Notes: a model not told the origin generated them from the sequence alone. A DNA stretch of 64,000 nucleotides from Streptomyces antioxidans (GCF_000968685.2 NZ_LAKD02000001.1:248001-312000); one strand, 5' to 3'; positions 24,024-33,826 are shown, counted from the stretch's first letter. Translations and numbers: made by a program.

Positions 24024-24407
24024 GTGCCTACCGGCAAGGTCAAGTGGTTCAACAGTGAGAAGGGCTTCGGCTTTCTCTCCCGCGATGACGGTGGCGACGT
24101 CTTCGTTCATTCTTCGGTGCTTCCGGAAGGCGTCGACGCGCTGAAGCCGGGACAGCGCGTGGAATTCGGCGTAGTGGCCGGAAATCGCGGAGATCAGGCA
24201 TTGTCCGTCACCGTTCTCGATCCGACTCCCTCCGTGGCGGCCGCCCAGCGCCGCAAGCCGGATGAGCTGGCGTCCATCGTCCAGGACCTGACCACCCTGC
24301 TGGAAAGCGTGACGCAGCAACTGGAGCGCGGCCGCTATCCGGACAAGGCACACGGCCACAAGATCGCGGGCATGCTGCGGGCGGTGGCCGACCAGCTCGA
24401 TGTCTGA
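24024..24407 (+). CDS. Cold-shock domain protein with C-terminal extension
   Basis: A 127-aa RNA chaperone. Residues 1-66 are a cold-shock domain ([20 protein letters not shown]) with RNP1 KGFGFLS and RNP2 VFVHSSV. The remaining 60 residues are a helical extension ([20 protein letters not shown]), making it longer than the 67-aa Csp group. The GTG at 24024 follows CGACGAGGACGAG. It is probably monocistronic: the next gene is convergent after 18 bp. Confidence 0.93.
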   Translation: MPTGKVKWFNSEKGFGFLSRDDGGDVFVHSSVLPEGVDALKPGQRVEFGVVAGNRGDQALSVTVLDPTPSVAAAQRRKPDELASIVQDLTTLLESVTQQLERGRYPDKAHGHKIAGMLRAVADQLDV

Positions 24408-24425
24408 CGGTCACTCGACGGGGCG

Positions 24426-25328
24426 TTAGACCGCGTCCAGTGCCCCGGGGCCGAGGGGCGGTACCAGTCCCTCGGCCGCCGCGCGGGTCAGCAGCCCGCG
24501 CACCGCGGCGTAGCCGCTCTCGCCGAGGTCGGCGGTGAACTCGTTGACGTACAGCCCGATGTGCTGATCGGCCACGGCGGGGTCCATCTCCTGGGCGTGC
24601 TCCAGGACATACGCCCGCGACGCCTCCGGGTCGTCCCAGGCCATCCGCACCGAGGTCCGGATGGCGTCGGTGAGCTCCCGCAGCCGCTCGGTGCCCAGCG
24701 CGCGCTTGGCGATGATCGCGCCGAGCGGGATCGGGAGCGCGGTGGTCTGCTCCCAGTGCTCGCCCATGTCAGCCAGGCGGTGCAGTCCGTACTTCTGATA
24801 GGTGAACCGGGCCTCGTGGATGACGAGCCCGGCGTCGACCTCGCCGTCCCGCACCGCGGGCATGATCGCGTGGAACGGCAGCACCTTGATCTCGCCGACC
24901 CCGCCCGGCACCTCGGCGGCGGCCCACAGCCGGAAGAGCAGATAGGCGGTCGAGCGCTCGCTCGGCACCGCGACCGTCTTGCCCGCGAGGTCCTTGCCGG
25001 TGAGCCGCCGCCCCTCGCCGGGCTGCCGCGTGAGCACCAGCGGACCGCAGCCGCGGCCGAGCGCGCCGCCGCAGGGCAGCAGCGCGTAGTCGTCCAGCAC
25101 CCATGGCAGTACGGCGTACGACACCTTCAGTACGTCGAACTCCCCGCGCTCGGCCATCCCGTTGGTGATGTCGATGTCCGCGAAGGTGACATCGGGCACG
25201 GGCGCGCCGGGGACGCGGCCGTGGGCCCAGGCGTGGAAGACGAACGTGTCATTGGGGCACGGGGAGTAGGCGATCTTCAAGGGCTCGGCCGGGGCCTTGC
25301 TCGGGGGCTCGCTCAGGGGCTCAGTCAC
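24426..25328 (-). CDS. mqnD: 1,4-dihydroxy-6-naphthoate synthase
   Basis: A 300-aa enzyme of the futalosine route to menaquinone, converting cyclic dehypoxanthine futalosine to 1,4-dihydroxy-6-naphthoate. The N-terminus LKIAYSPCPNDTFVFHAWAH is diagnostic of MqnD. FDVLKVSYAVLPWVLDDYAL and GLVIHEARFTYQKYGLHRL follow, with a periplasmic-binding-protein-like fold. The GTG at 25328 overlaps the mqnB stop, so the two are coupled. Streptomyces uses this pathway instead of Men enzymes. Confidence 0.95.
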   Translation of the reverse strand: MTEPLSEPPSKAPAEPLKIAYSPCPNDTFVFHAWAHGRVPGAPVPDVTFADIDITNGMAERGEFDVLKVSYAVLPWVLDDYALLPCGGALGRGCGPLVLTRQPGEGRRLTGKDLAGKTVAVPSERSTAYLLFRLWAAAEVPGGVGEIKVLPFHAIMPAVRDGEVDAGLVIHEARFTYQKYGLHRLADMGEHWEQTTALPIPLGAIIAKRALGTERLRELTDAIRTSVRMAWDDPEASRAYVLEHAQEMDPAVADQHIGLYVNEFTADLGESGYAAVRGLLTRAAAEGLVPPLGPGALDAV

Positions 25329-26139
25329 TGCCGGGTTCCTTCCGGGTTCCTGCCGGTTCGTTCCGGGTTCCTTCCGGGGCGAAGGTCCAGGTGCCGAGGA
25401 GGGGGGCGATGGTCGCGAAGGCGCCCGTAAGCGCCTCGAGCGCCTCCCCGATCCGCCAGGCGGCGCGGTCCCGCGGTCCGACGGCGTTGGAGACCGTCCG
25501 CACTTCCAGCGCGGGCACGGACTGGGCCGCGGCGGCCTCCGCGACACCGAAGCCCTCCATTGCCTCGGCGACGGCGCGCGGATGGCGGCGCAGCAGCTCG
25601 GCGGCCCGTTCGGCGCTCCCGGTCACGGTCGACACGGTGAGCACGGTGCCGCGCACGGCGTCCGTCGCCTCGGCGACGGCGGCGACGAGCGGTGCGGGCG
25701 GGAGGTGTTCGACGGTGCCGAAGCCCAGGTCGGTGACGGCGGCGAAGCCGTCGGGGGTCTCGGCGCCCAGGTCGGCGGCGACGATGCCGTCGGAGACGAC
25801 GACGGAGCCGAGGTGCGCGGTGGTTGTGGTGCCGGGCCCGGCGGCGGGCCGCAGGGTGAAGCCGCCGCCGATACCGGCCGATACGGCGAGGTCGTAGGGG
25901 GTGCGGGCGACCGCGGCCGCGGTCAGGGCGGCGGCGGTTCCGGCCGCCGCGGCGGCCGGGCCGACCCCGGCGGCCAGGACGTCCACGGTGAGCGGCGGCC
26001 CGGTGGGCGGCGCCGGGCTCAGCCGGTGGAGGACTCCGCCGGGGACGGGGAGCTCGGCCAGCTCGGGGGCCGTGGCGCCGACGCCCCGTACGACGGCGTC
26101 CCGCTCGGCGGATACGGCCGTGACGATCAGTACGCGCAT
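25321..26139 (-). CDS. mqnB: Futalosine hydrolase
   Basis: A 272-aa nucleoside phosphorylase-fold enzyme that releases hypoxanthine from futalosine in menaquinone synthesis. Landmarks: MRVLIVTAVSAERDAVVRG, LAVSAGIGGGFTLRP, VVSDGIVAADLGAETPDGF, and AEAMEGFGVAEAAAAQSVPA with the catalytic-site Glu-rich segment. The ATG at 26139 has GGGGGA seven bases before it. The last 15 residues are a repeat-derived tail. First gene of the mqnB-mqnD pair. Confidence 0.93.
   Translation of the reverse strand: MRVLIVTAVSAERDAVVRGVGATAPELAELPVPGGVLHRLSPAPPTGPPLTVDVLAAGVGPAAAAAGTAAALTAAAVARTPYDLAVSAGIGGGFTLRPAAGPGTTTTAHLGSVVVSDGIVAADLGAETPDGFAAVTDLGFGTVEHLPPAPLVAAVAEATDAVRGTVLTVSTVTGSAERAAELLRRHPRAVAEAMEGFGVAEAAAAQSVPALEVRTVSNAVGPRDRAAWRIGEALEALTGAFATIAPLLGTWTFAPEGTRNEPAGTRKEPGSD
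25329..25371. repeat. 22/21-bp tandem duplication at the mqnB end
   Basis: Copies 25329-25350 and 25351-25371, built from TTCCGGGTTCC units. They encode GTRNEPA and GTRKEPG in the MqnB tail, and the left copy carries the ribosome-binding site of mqnD. Confidence 0.8.
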
Positions 26140-26227
26140 GGGTGAGTCCCCCTTGTCACATACAACCCTGTCACGGCGCGGCCGATGGCCCGGTACCACC
26201 GGGCCAGGACCTGCGCATCTCCGCCCG

Positions 26228-26734
26228 TCAGGAGGCCCGTTCCAGCGTGAAGCGCCAGATGCCCTTGACGCCCTGGCTGCTCTTGCCGAGCTCGGCGACC
26301 GTGATCGTGACCTTCTTCTCGAGCGTGGTCTGGCCGGTCTGGGGGTTCTGCTTGGCGAAGAGCGTTTCGCTGTCGAAGCTGCGGTACGTCTCCTTGCTCG
26401 CCTCGGCCATGACCGGGTTGTTGGCGATCAGGCCCCAGCTGGACTCGGCGATCTCGGGGTCCACCCCGATCCGCACCTTGTCCCCCAGGGTCACCTTGAT
26501 CGTCTTCTCCGGCTTGGCGGACAGGCAGGACTTGAACTTCTTCGAGCTCAGGTCCTTGCCGTCGCCGTAGCAGCCGTTGCCCGCCTCGGCCGTCACGGTG
26601 TTCGAACCGACCGTCACCGTTGCCAGCGGGGTCGGCTTGTCGCAGGCGGAGAGGGCGACGAGCCCGAGGGACACGGCACAGGCGGCGGTGACGGCGCGGC
26701 GGCCCTTGCCCCTGGAAAACAGCGCAGCGGTCAT
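26228..26734 (-). CDS. DUF2771 lipoprotein
   Basis: A 168-aa secreted lipoprotein. A signal peptide with lipobox LVALSAC puts the lipidated Cys at about residue 31. The mature part begins DKPTPLATVTVGSNTVTAEA and ends GVKGIWRFTLERAS. Location between futalosine hydrolase and an MFS gene is the usual setting of DUF2771. Function unknown. Confidence 0.8.
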   Translation of the reverse strand: MTAALFSRGKGRRAVTAACAVSLGLVALSACDKPTPLATVTVGSNTVTAEAGNGCYGDGKDLSSKKFKSCLSAKPEKTIKVTLGDKVRIGVDPEIAESSWGLIANNPVMAEASKETYRSFDSETLFAKQNPQTGQTTLEKKVTITVAELGKSSQGVKGIWRFTLERAS

Positions 26735-26808
26735 GCGGGCAGGCTATCTGGCCCCACCGACCGCCTCGCGCGCGGGTACGGCTCGCCGACGGCGGTCCGG
26801 CCAGGGCT

Positions 26809-26903
26809 CATGCCGCCCGCAGCGCCCAGGCCCCACGCCGCCCGTTGACCCCGGAACGCACGCCGCCCGCTACTCCCAGACCTCCCGGAGCTCACGCCAC
26901 CCG
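26809..26903. repeat. Four-copy array at the MFS gene end
   Basis: The core CACGCCGCCCG, or a one-base variant, occurs at 26809, 26834, 26859 and 26893 (spacings 25, 25, 34). The rightmost copy covers the last codons and stop of the adjacent MFS gene on the minus strand. Confidence 0.75.
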
Positions 26904-28370
26904 CGGATACGGCAGCCCCTGCCGGGCGGCGCTCAGCAGCCCACGGACGCTCAGCGCCGCCCCCAGCGCGATCACCGCCGCGGCGACCGCCATCCCCAGC
27001 ACCCCGTGGAGCGGCAGCACGATGCCGATGGCGCCGCCGACGACCCAGGCCATCTGGAGGGTCGTCTCGGACCGGGAGAACGCCGAGGTGCGGACCTCCT
27101 CCGGGACATCACGCTGGATCAGCGCGTCCAGCGACAGCTTGCCCAGCGCCTGGGAGATCCCGGCGGTGGCGGCCACGGCGGCGACCGTCACCGCGCCGTA
27201 GAAGGCGGCCGACACGATGATCACGGCCAGGGCGGAGCTCAGCACCACCGCGATGATCAGCTCCGGGCCGCGCGCCCGCAGCCAGGCGCCGATCGCGGTG
27301 CCCAGCGCGTTGCCGCCGCCCGCGCAGACCGCGGCCAGGCCGAGCGAGATCTCGGGGCCGAGTCCGCCCAGCGGCTGGTCACGGAGGAGGAAGGCGAGGA
27401 AGAGGGTGAGGAATCCGGACAGGGTCTTCAGCGCGGCACACGCCTGAAGGGCGTGCAGTACGGAGGGGCCGACCGTACGGAGGCCGGGCCGCCGGGACCT
27501 GCCCCTCCAGAAGGCGATCCGCGACAAGGCGATCCGGGAGAAGACGGCCCCGCCGCCGCCCACCCTGGCCTTCGGCCTGCGCACCGTCACCGGCACCGGC
27601 AGACGCAGCTGGCGCTGTCCCGAGGTCAGCTGCGCCCTGGCCTCGCCCTTCGCCGAGTCCACCTTGTGCGGCAGGGTGAACGACAGGAACCCGCCCAGCA
27701 GGAAGATCGCGGATGCCCCGTACAGCGGCCAGCTCGGGCCGATCTGATGCAGCCCGGCCCCCAGCGGGGCCGCCGCACCGGTGGCGAGCAGCCCGCCGAG
27801 GGTGACCCGGGAATTGGCCTTGACCAGGGAGAAGTGGGGTGGGAGCAGCCGTGGCACAACCGCGGAACGGACGACTCCGTACGCCTTGGACGCCACCAAC
27901 ACGCCCAGCGCCGCCGGATACAGCTCGAGCCCGCCGCCCGCCACCGCGCCCGCCATCGTCAGCGCGAGCACCACGCGGGTCAGCATCGCGCCCGCCATCG
28001 CCGCGCGGCGGCCGTGCGGCACGCGGTCGAGCAACGGGCCGATGACGGGGGCGAGCAGCGCGAACGGCGCCATGGTGATGACCAGGTAGAGCGCGACCCG
28101 GCCGCGGGCCTCGTCGGTCGGGACCGAGAAGAAGATCGTGGAGGCGAGGGCGACGGTGATCAGCATGTCGCCCGCGGAGTTCACCGCGTGCAGTTCGATC
28201 AGCTTGCCGAGCCCCGACTCGCCCGCGCCATGGGCGTGGGTGGCCCGGCGGATGCCCCGCCCGGCCGCGGTGAAGGGGAGGCGGAGCGCGAAGGGGATAC
28301 GGAGCGCGTGAACGATCCAGCGGCCCGACCGTCTGGTCGAGCCGCCGCCGTACCACCGCGTACCTGCCAC
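26892..28370 (-). CDS. MFS transporter
   Basis: A 492-aa major-facilitator protein of an actinobacterial group, with about 12 helices. Landmarks: ELHAVNSAGDMLITVALAST, GPLLDRVPHGRRAAMAGAML, VASKAYGVVRSAVVPRLLPP, FSRSETTLQMAWVVGGAIG. A charged central loop at about 245-310 holds repeated RIALSRIAFWRGRSRR. I chose the GTG at 28370 (MAGTRWYGGGSTRR) by comparison with the family's usual N-terminus; its ribosome-binding site is weak. Substrate unknown. It is divergent from DUF3027. Confidence 0.85.
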   Translation of the reverse strand: MAGTRWYGGGSTRRSGRWIVHALRIPFALRLPFTAAGRGIRRATHAHGAGESGLGKLIELHAVNSAGDMLITVALASTIFFSVPTDEARGRVALYLVITMAPFALLAPVIGPLLDRVPHGRRAAMAGAMLTRVVLALTMAGAVAGGGLELYPAALGVLVASKAYGVVRSAVVPRLLPPHFSLVKANSRVTLGGLLATGAAAPLGAGLHQIGPSWPLYGASAIFLLGGFLSFTLPHKVDSAKGEARAQLTSGQRQLRLPVPVTVRRPKARVGGGGAVFSRIALSRIAFWRGRSRRPGLRTVGPSVLHALQACAALKTLSGFLTLFLAFLLRDQPLGGLGPEISLGLAAVCAGGGNALGTAIGAWLRARGPELIIAVVLSSALAVIIVSAAFYGAVTVAAVAATAGISQALGKLSLDALIQRDVPEEVRTSAFSRSETTLQMAWVVGGAIGIVLPLHGVLGMAVAAAVIALGAALSVRGLLSAARQGLPYPRVA

Positions 28371-28782
28371 CTGACCATGGTGCAGCCAACGCGGCCGAAG
28401 CGTCAGACCTTCGACGGCTTTCCGGATGGCGGCGCCGTACGCGGGGATCGGCAACACCCCGCTGTCCAGCGGAAATGCGCTTTCGCTCGGGCGGGCGGAG
28501 AGGGGGTGTACGGCGCCGTGGCGAGAGGTGGGGATGAGACGGGGGTAGGGGCGGCGCGGCCGGACAAGGTAGCGTGCGTAACCGCGCCACCGAGGGTCGT
28601 TCCTGGCCGTGTGCCGAGTAGCCATCCCGCAGAATGGGACGTACGAGGTGCGCCCGAAGGCCGGATGGGCGCGGACGTCGACGCGGCCCCATGGTCCGCT
28701 CCGTCCGCGGTCCCGCGACCGGCCGTACGGCTGGCGCACCAGGTCAGACGGCTGCGACGGCGTGGAAGAGAGAATCGATCCT

Positions 28783-29697
28783 GTGAGTGCGATGCGAAGC
28801 CGTACCCCCGACCGCCTGTGCGCCGAGGCGGTTGAACTCGCCCGCGAGGCGGCCGTGGAAGCCGCCCGTCCGGGGCAGGTGGGCGAGTATCTGGGCGCTG
28901 TCGCCGAGGGCGACCGCGTGGTCACGCATCTCTTCGAGTGCCCCGAGCCGGGCTATCGCGGCTGGCGCTGGGCGGTCACGGTGACCCGCGCCTCCCGTGC
29001 GAAGGCCGTCACCCTGGACGAGACGGTGCTGCTCCCCGGGCCCGACGCGCTGCTCGCGCCGGAGTGGGTGCCCTGGAGCGAGCGGCTGCGCCCCGGCGAC
29101 ATGGGGCCGGGCGACCTGCTGCCCACCGAGGCCGAGGACCTGCGCCTGGAGCCCGGCTACTCGGGCGAGGACGCCCCGCCGCCCAACTCCGCGGTCTCGG
29201 AGGAGATGCAGCGGCTCGCGGCGGCGGAGGAGGCCGATGTGACGGCCGGTGCCCCCGCCGCGCAGACCCCCACGCCCAGGACCGGCTCGATCGCGGCCAT
29301 CGCCGAGGAGCTGGGCATGCGGCGCGCCCGGGTGCTGTCCCGCTACGGCCTCCACGTCGCGGCCGACCGCTGGGACGAGGCGTACGGCTCCCAAACCCCC
29401 ATGGCCCAGGCGGCCCCCGGCACCTGCGCCAGCTGTGGCTTCCTGGTGGCCCTCGGCGGCTCGCTCGGGCAGGCGTTCGGGGTCTGCGCCAACGAGTTCA
29501 GCCCGGCGGACGGCCGTGTCGTCTCCCTCTCCTACGGCTGCGGCGCCCACTCCGAGGCCGCCGTCATGCCCAAGCCTCCCCGCCCGGCCCCGCCCGTCAT
29601 CGACGAAACCGTCGTCGAACCCCTCCCCCTCCACCCGGACCACACGGGCGGCTCCGTAGAACCGGACACCCCTCCAGAAGACCTGGGCCACAGCTAA
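28783..29697 (+). CDS. DUF3027 family protein
   Basis: A 304-aa cytoplasmic protein. Diagnostic segments are HLFECPEPGYRGWRWAVTVT, VTLDETVLLPGPDALLAPEW, and GTCASCGFLVALGGSLGQAF with GVCANEFSPADGRVVSLSYG. The cysteines of CASC and FGVC and the later YGCGAHSE could bind a metal. The GTG at 28783 gives MSAMRSRTP; the ATG at 28792 is an alternative. DUF3027 is common in actinobacteria and has no assigned role. The C-terminus is Pro/His-rich. Confidence 0.85.
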   Translation: MSAMRSRTPDRLCAEAVELAREAAVEAARPGQVGEYLGAVAEGDRVVTHLFECPEPGYRGWRWAVTVTRASRAKAVTLDETVLLPGPDALLAPEWVPWSERLRPGDMGPGDLLPTEAEDLRLEPGYSGEDAPPPNSAVSEEMQRLAAAEEADVTAGAPAAQTPTPRTGSIAAIAEELGMRRARVLSRYGLHVAADRWDEAYGSQTPMAQAAPGTCASCGFLVALGGSLGQAFGVCANEFSPADGRVVSLSYGCGAHSEAAVMPKPPRPAPPVIDETVVEPLPLHPDHTGGSVEPDTPPEDLGHS

Positions 29698-30280
29698 CCC
29701 ACCACCGGGCCACCCCGCTCCGGCCCGTCCGGAAGAGGCCCCGTTCCGCCCCACTGGCCGGAGGCCGCGGCACGCCGGGTCCCCGGCGCGTCCGGTGTGG
29801 TGCCGTGCGGGTTCGGTACGGCGGCTGCGTTGTCGTCAGGTCGCAACGGCGAAGGTGGCTGTTCCGGTTCGGCCCTGGCGAGCGGCGGCAGGGGCACATC
29901 AGGGGGCTCGCCCCTGAACGGGGCACCGGGGGGCGGGGGCCCCGTTCAGGGCGGCGGAGCCGCCTATCGGTGCTGTGGGGATGGGGCGGGGAACAGCCCG
30001 CCGCGCAGGCGTCACCACGGCCACCGCGGACGCCACCGCGGCGTGCCCGCGGCAGGGGACCCGGCGAGACGGGGCCCGAGGGCCCCAAGGTGAGGGGCAG
30101 AATCCGGTTGCGCGGGGCCCGAGGCGCCGTCCGGCGGCGGATAGCGGTACGTTCGCGGCTAGCAAGGGCGTCACGCGAGGGAACGGCGAGCGCGGTGGGG
30201 CGATCCGCACCGCGGGGGACTCGGCGGTGTGGCGCCGCGGCGCAGGACGGACCCCGACCAGGAACTTCCGGAGGCGAGAC
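29698..30280. other. 583-bp gap with no supported gene
   Basis: No frame here has convincing coding character or a ribosome-binding site until GGAGG at 30270. The clear structure is a hairpin at 29912-29951. The rest is GC-rich spacer. The promoter of the large ATPase gene must lie here, but I cannot point to it. Confidence 0.6.
29912..29951. terminator. Large inverted repeat, candidate terminator
   Basis: CCCTGAACGGGGC (29912-29924) pairs perfectly with GCCCCGTTCAGGG (29939-29951) around a 14-base loop. Outer GGCTC/GAGCC sequences extend the stem. GGCGGAGCCGCC right after it is a further short palindrome. It may also be a dispersed palindromic repeat. Confidence 0.55.
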
Positions 30281-33200
30281 GTGAGCAGCACGGCGATGGT
30301 GCGAGGCGCGACCGAGGACGCGGACCCGTTCGGGACCGCGCGGCTGCGGCGCGGCGTGCTGGACGCCTGGGCCGCGTCACCCGCCCGGTTCCGGGAGGAC
30401 GCCAACGCCGAGGAGGACCTGGCGCTGGGCGGCCACCGCGACCGCCTGGTGGTCGAGCTGGCCCAGAACGCGGCGGACGCCGCCGCCCGCGCCGGAGTGT
30501 CCGGGCGGCTGCGGCTGACCCTGCGACCGGCCACCGACGGCGAGCCCGCCGTGCTGGCCGTCGCCAACACCGGGGCGCCGCTGGACGCGGCGGGCGTCGA
30601 GTCGCTGTCCACCCTGCGGGCCTCGGCCAAGCGGGACGAGCCGGAGAGCGCGGTCGGGCGGTTCGGCGTCGGCTTCGCGGCGGTGCTCGCGGTGAGCGAC
30701 GAGCCCGCGGTCGTCGGCCGCACCGGCGGGGTGCGCTGGTCGCTGGCCGAGGCGCGGGAGCTGACCCAGCGCGCCGCCTCGACCGGCCCCGGCCTCGCCG
30801 AGGAGCTGCGCCGCCGCGACGGACACGTACCGCTGCTTCGGCTGCCGATGCCCGCCGAGGGAAGCGCCCCGGAGGGCTACGACACCGTCATCGTGCTGCC
30901 CCTGCGCGACGGCGCCGCGCTCGACGTCGCGGAGCGGCTGCTGGCCGGGATCGATGACGCGCTGCTGCTGACCCTCCCCGGCCTGGCCGAGGTCGTGGTG
31001 GAGACCGTCGAGTCCACCAGGACGCTGCGCCGCCGCCAGGACGGCCCGTACACCGTTGTGGAGGACACCGGCGCCCGCGGTGCGAGGCGCTGGCGCACCG
31101 AGAGCGCCGGCGGGCGGCTGGAGCCCGAACTGCTCGCCGACCGTCCGGTGGAGGAGCGGCTGCGCCCGGTGTGGTCGGTGACCTGGGCGGTTCCGGTGGA
31201 CGCGGAGGGCGCCCCGGCCCGGCCCGGGACCGCCCCGGTGGTCCACGCCCCGACGCCGACCGACGAGCCGCTGGGCCTGCCCGCGCTGCTGATCGCGTCC
31301 TTCCCGCTGGAGCCCACCCGCCGCCACACCGCCCCCGGGCCGCTCACGGACTTCCTGCTGGACCGCGCCGCCGAGGCGTACGCGACGCTGCTGCGCGACT
31401 GGCATCCGGTCTCGGTCGGCTCGATCGACCTGGTCCCGGGCCAGCTGGGCCGGGGCGAGTTGGACGGGGAGCTGCGCCAGCGGGTGCTGGAACGGCTGCC
31501 GAGGGTGCCGTTCCTGCCCGGCGCCGCCGCACCGGCGGCGGGCCCGGACACGGAGGACGCGGCCGTGGCCGAGGCCGTGGCGGGCTGGCTCGGCTCGCCG
31601 GATGCGCTCGGCCCGGACGCCGCCCAGGGCGGCCCCGGGGCGGGGGAACCGGCCGCCGCCCCGCCCGCGCCCGCCCCGGACGAGTGGGACGACGATGTGC
31701 TGGCGCGCGGCGGTGCCGAGGGCGAGCGGTACGCGCTGCGGCCCCGGGACGCCGAGATCGTGGAGGGCGCGGGCGCGGAGACGGTGGAGGTGCTGGCCGA
31801 GCTGTTCCCGACGCTGCTGCCCGCGGGCCTCGAGCGCCGCTCGGAGCTGCGGGTGCTGGGCGTGGCGCGGGTGCCGCTGGGCGAGCTCATCGACCGGCTC
31901 GCGGGCGTGGAGCGCGCCCCGGCCTGGTGGCGGCGGCTGTATGACTCGCTGGGCGGCATCGACCCGGACCGGCTCAGCGGGCTGCCGGTGCCGCTGGCGG
32001 ACGGCCGGACGACGATCGGGCCCCGGCAGGTGCTGCTGCCGCTGCCGGGCGAGGCCGACGGCGACCTGCACGGCCCGGACGGCCCGGACGGCCGGGACAC
32101 CAGCCGGTACGGCCCGGACAGCATCGCAACCGCCGAGCCCGCCACCACCGGGCCCACCGGACCGGTCGAGCCCACCGGAATCAGCGGGTCCACCGCGCCC
32201 GCGCGGACGTCCGAGCGCGGCGCCGCGGTCAGCGATACGCATCGCACCCTCGCCCGCCTCGGCCTGAAAGTCGCACATCCGGACGCCGCCCATCCGCTGC
32301 TGGAGAAGCTCGGCGCGACCCCCGCCACGCCCCGAGCCGTGCTGACGACCCCGCAGGTACGGACGGCGGTCGCGCATTCGCTTGAGGCGGAGGACGAGTA
32401 CGACCCGTTCGCGGCGGAGGCCGAGGGCGGCCTGGGCGCGGCGCTGGACGCCGACACGCTGGCCGACACCGTCCTCGGCCTGGTCCAGCAGGCCCGGCTG
32501 GCGCCCGGCGACGAGCCGTGGCTGGCCGCGCTCGCGCTCCCGGACGAGGACGGCGAGCTGGCCCCGGCCGGTGAGCTGGTCCTCCCCGGCAGCGCCTTCG
32601 AGCGGGTGATGCGGGAGGGCGAACTGGCCGCGTGCGACGCCGAGCTGGCCGAGCGCTGGGGCGAGCAGCCGCTCGCCGCGGTCGGTGTGCTGGCGGGCTT
32701 CACGCTGGCCAGGGCCACCGATGTGGTGCTGGACCCGGATGAACTCGAACCCCGCGAAGGCGACTTCACCGAACCGGACGACGTCGGTGTGCTGGACTCC
32801 GTCGACGTGTGGTGCGAGGACGTGCTCGACCGGCTGCCGGAGACCCCGGTGCCGCCGGTGGCCACCGAGATCGTGGCCGTACGGGACCTGGACCTGGTGG
32901 ACGACGACGCCTGGCCGCGGGCGCTCGCCATGCTCGCCCGGCCGCCGCTGCGCGACGCGCTGACCGCGCCGGTGCGGGTGCTGCTGCCGGACGGCACGAC
33001 GGAGATCGTGCGCTCGTACACCGCGTGGTGGCTGCGCGGCCATCCGGTGCTGGACGGCCGCCGCCCCGCCGGGCTGCGCGCGGCCGGGGGCGATCCGCTG
33101 CTGGCCGGGCTGTATGAGTCGGTGGACGCGGCCGGGTTCGAGGACGAGCAGGTGTTGCGGGCGCTCGGCGTACGGACCTCCGTCGCCTCGCTGCTGGACG

Positions 33201-33826
33201 AGCCGGGCGGCGCCGCCGAGCTGCTGGCCCGCCTCGCCGACCCGGACCGCGAGGTTACCTCCGCCCAATTGCACGCCATCTACGGGCAGTTGGCCGACCT
33301 GGACCCCGAACAGGTGACCCTGCCGGACGAGCTGCGGGCCATCCTGGACGGTGAGCCGACGGTGGTCGAGGCGGGCGAGGCGCTGGTGGCGGACGCCCCC
33401 GATCTGATGCCGCTGGCCGAGGCGGACGGCCGGGCGCTGCTGCCCGTACGGCCCGCGCGGGCGGCTGAGCTGGCCGAGCTGTTCCAGGTGCGGCGGCTGA
33501 GCGAGGCGTACCCGGCGCGGGTGACCTCACAGGGCGATCCGCACGAGGTGCCCGAGGCGGTGCGCGAACTCCTCCCGGGCGCCCCGCTGTCGTACATCGA
33601 GCACGAGGAGCTGCTGATCGAGGGCTCGGGCGGGGGCTCGGGCTCCGACGCGACCGAGCTGGACTGGCGGTATGTGGACGGCACGCTGCACGCCTCCACG
33701 GTCGAGGGCGTCGCGGCCGGTCTGTCCTGGGCGTCCGGCCACTGGGCGCGCCGGTTCGAGGTGGCGGCCCTGCTGGAGGACCTGACCCGTACCGAGGAGC
33801 TGGCACGGGCCCGCTGGTTCGACTGA
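30281..33826 (+). CDS. Sacsin/Hsp90-like ATP-binding large protein
   Basis: An 1181-aa protein with an N-terminal GHKL/HATPase domain of the sacsin-Hsp90 type. N box VVELAQNAADAAARAG has E59 and N63. The G1 position reads AVANTGAPLDAAG, with Asn where Hsp90 has the adenine-contacting Asp. G2 is VGRFGVGFAAVLAVSD. The other 900 residues are an uncharacterised, probably chaperone or scaffold, region with Pro/Ala-rich linkers near 455-480 and 610-650. The GTG at 30281 has GGAGG six bases upstream. Monocistronic by context. Streptomyces homologues exist but have no established role that I know. Confidence 0.85.
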   Translation: MSSTAMVRGATEDADPFGTARLRRGVLDAWAASPARFREDANAEEDLALGGHRDRLVVELAQNAADAAARAGVSGRLRLTLRPATDGEPAVLAVANTGAPLDAAGVESLSTLRASAKRDEPESAVGRFGVGFAAVLAVSDEPAVVGRTGGVRWSLAEARELTQRAASTGPGLAEELRRRDGHVPLLRLPMPAEGSAPEGYDTVIVLPLRDGAALDVAERLLAGIDDALLLTLPGLAEVVVETVESTRTLRRRQDGPYTVVEDTGARGARRWRTESAGGRLEPELLADRPVEERLRPVWSVTWAVPVDAEGAPARPGTAPVVHAPTPTDEPLGLPALLIASFPLEPTRRHTAPGPLTDFLLDRAAEAYATLLRDWHPVSVGSIDLVPGQLGRGELDGELRQRVLERLPRVPFLPGAAAPAAGPDTEDAAVAEAVAGWLGSPDALGPDAAQGGPGAGEPAAAPPAPAPDEWDDDVLARGGAEGERYALRPRDAEIVEGAGAETVEVLAELFPTLLPAGLERRSELRVLGVARVPLGELIDRLAGVERAPAWWRRLYDSLGGIDPDRLSGLPVPLADGRTTIGPRQVLLPLPGEADGDLHGPDGPDGRDTSRYGPDSIATAEPATTGPTGPVEPTGISGSTAPARTSERGAAVSDTHRTLARLGLKVAHPDAAHPLLEKLGATPATPRAVLTTPQVRTAVAHSLEAEDEYDPFAAEAEGGLGAALDADTLADTVLGLVQQARLAPGDEPWLAALALPDEDGELAPAGELVLPGSAFERVMREGELAACDAELAERWGEQPLAAVGVLAGFTLARATDVVLDPDELEPREGDFTEPDDVGVLDSVDVWCEDVLDRLPETPVPPVATEIVAVRDLDLVDDDAWPRALAMLARPPLRDALTAPVRVLLPDGTTEIVRSYTAWWLRGHPVLDGRRPAGLRAAGGDPLLAGLYESVDAAGFEDEQVLRALGVRTSVASLLDEPGGAAELLARLADPDREVTSAQLHAIYGQLADLDPEQVTLPDELRAILDGEPTVVEAGEALVADAPDLMPLAEADGRALLPVRPARAAELAELFQVRRLSEAYPARVTSQGDPHEVPEAVRELLPGAPLSYIEHEELLIEGSGGGSGSDATELDWRYVDGTLHASTVEGVAAGLSWASGHWARRFEVAALLEDLTRTEELARARWFD

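Noticed and set aside
26577..28835. A 752-residue plus-strand frame
   Set aside because: Antisense to the DUF2771 and MFS genes, with low-complexity composition.
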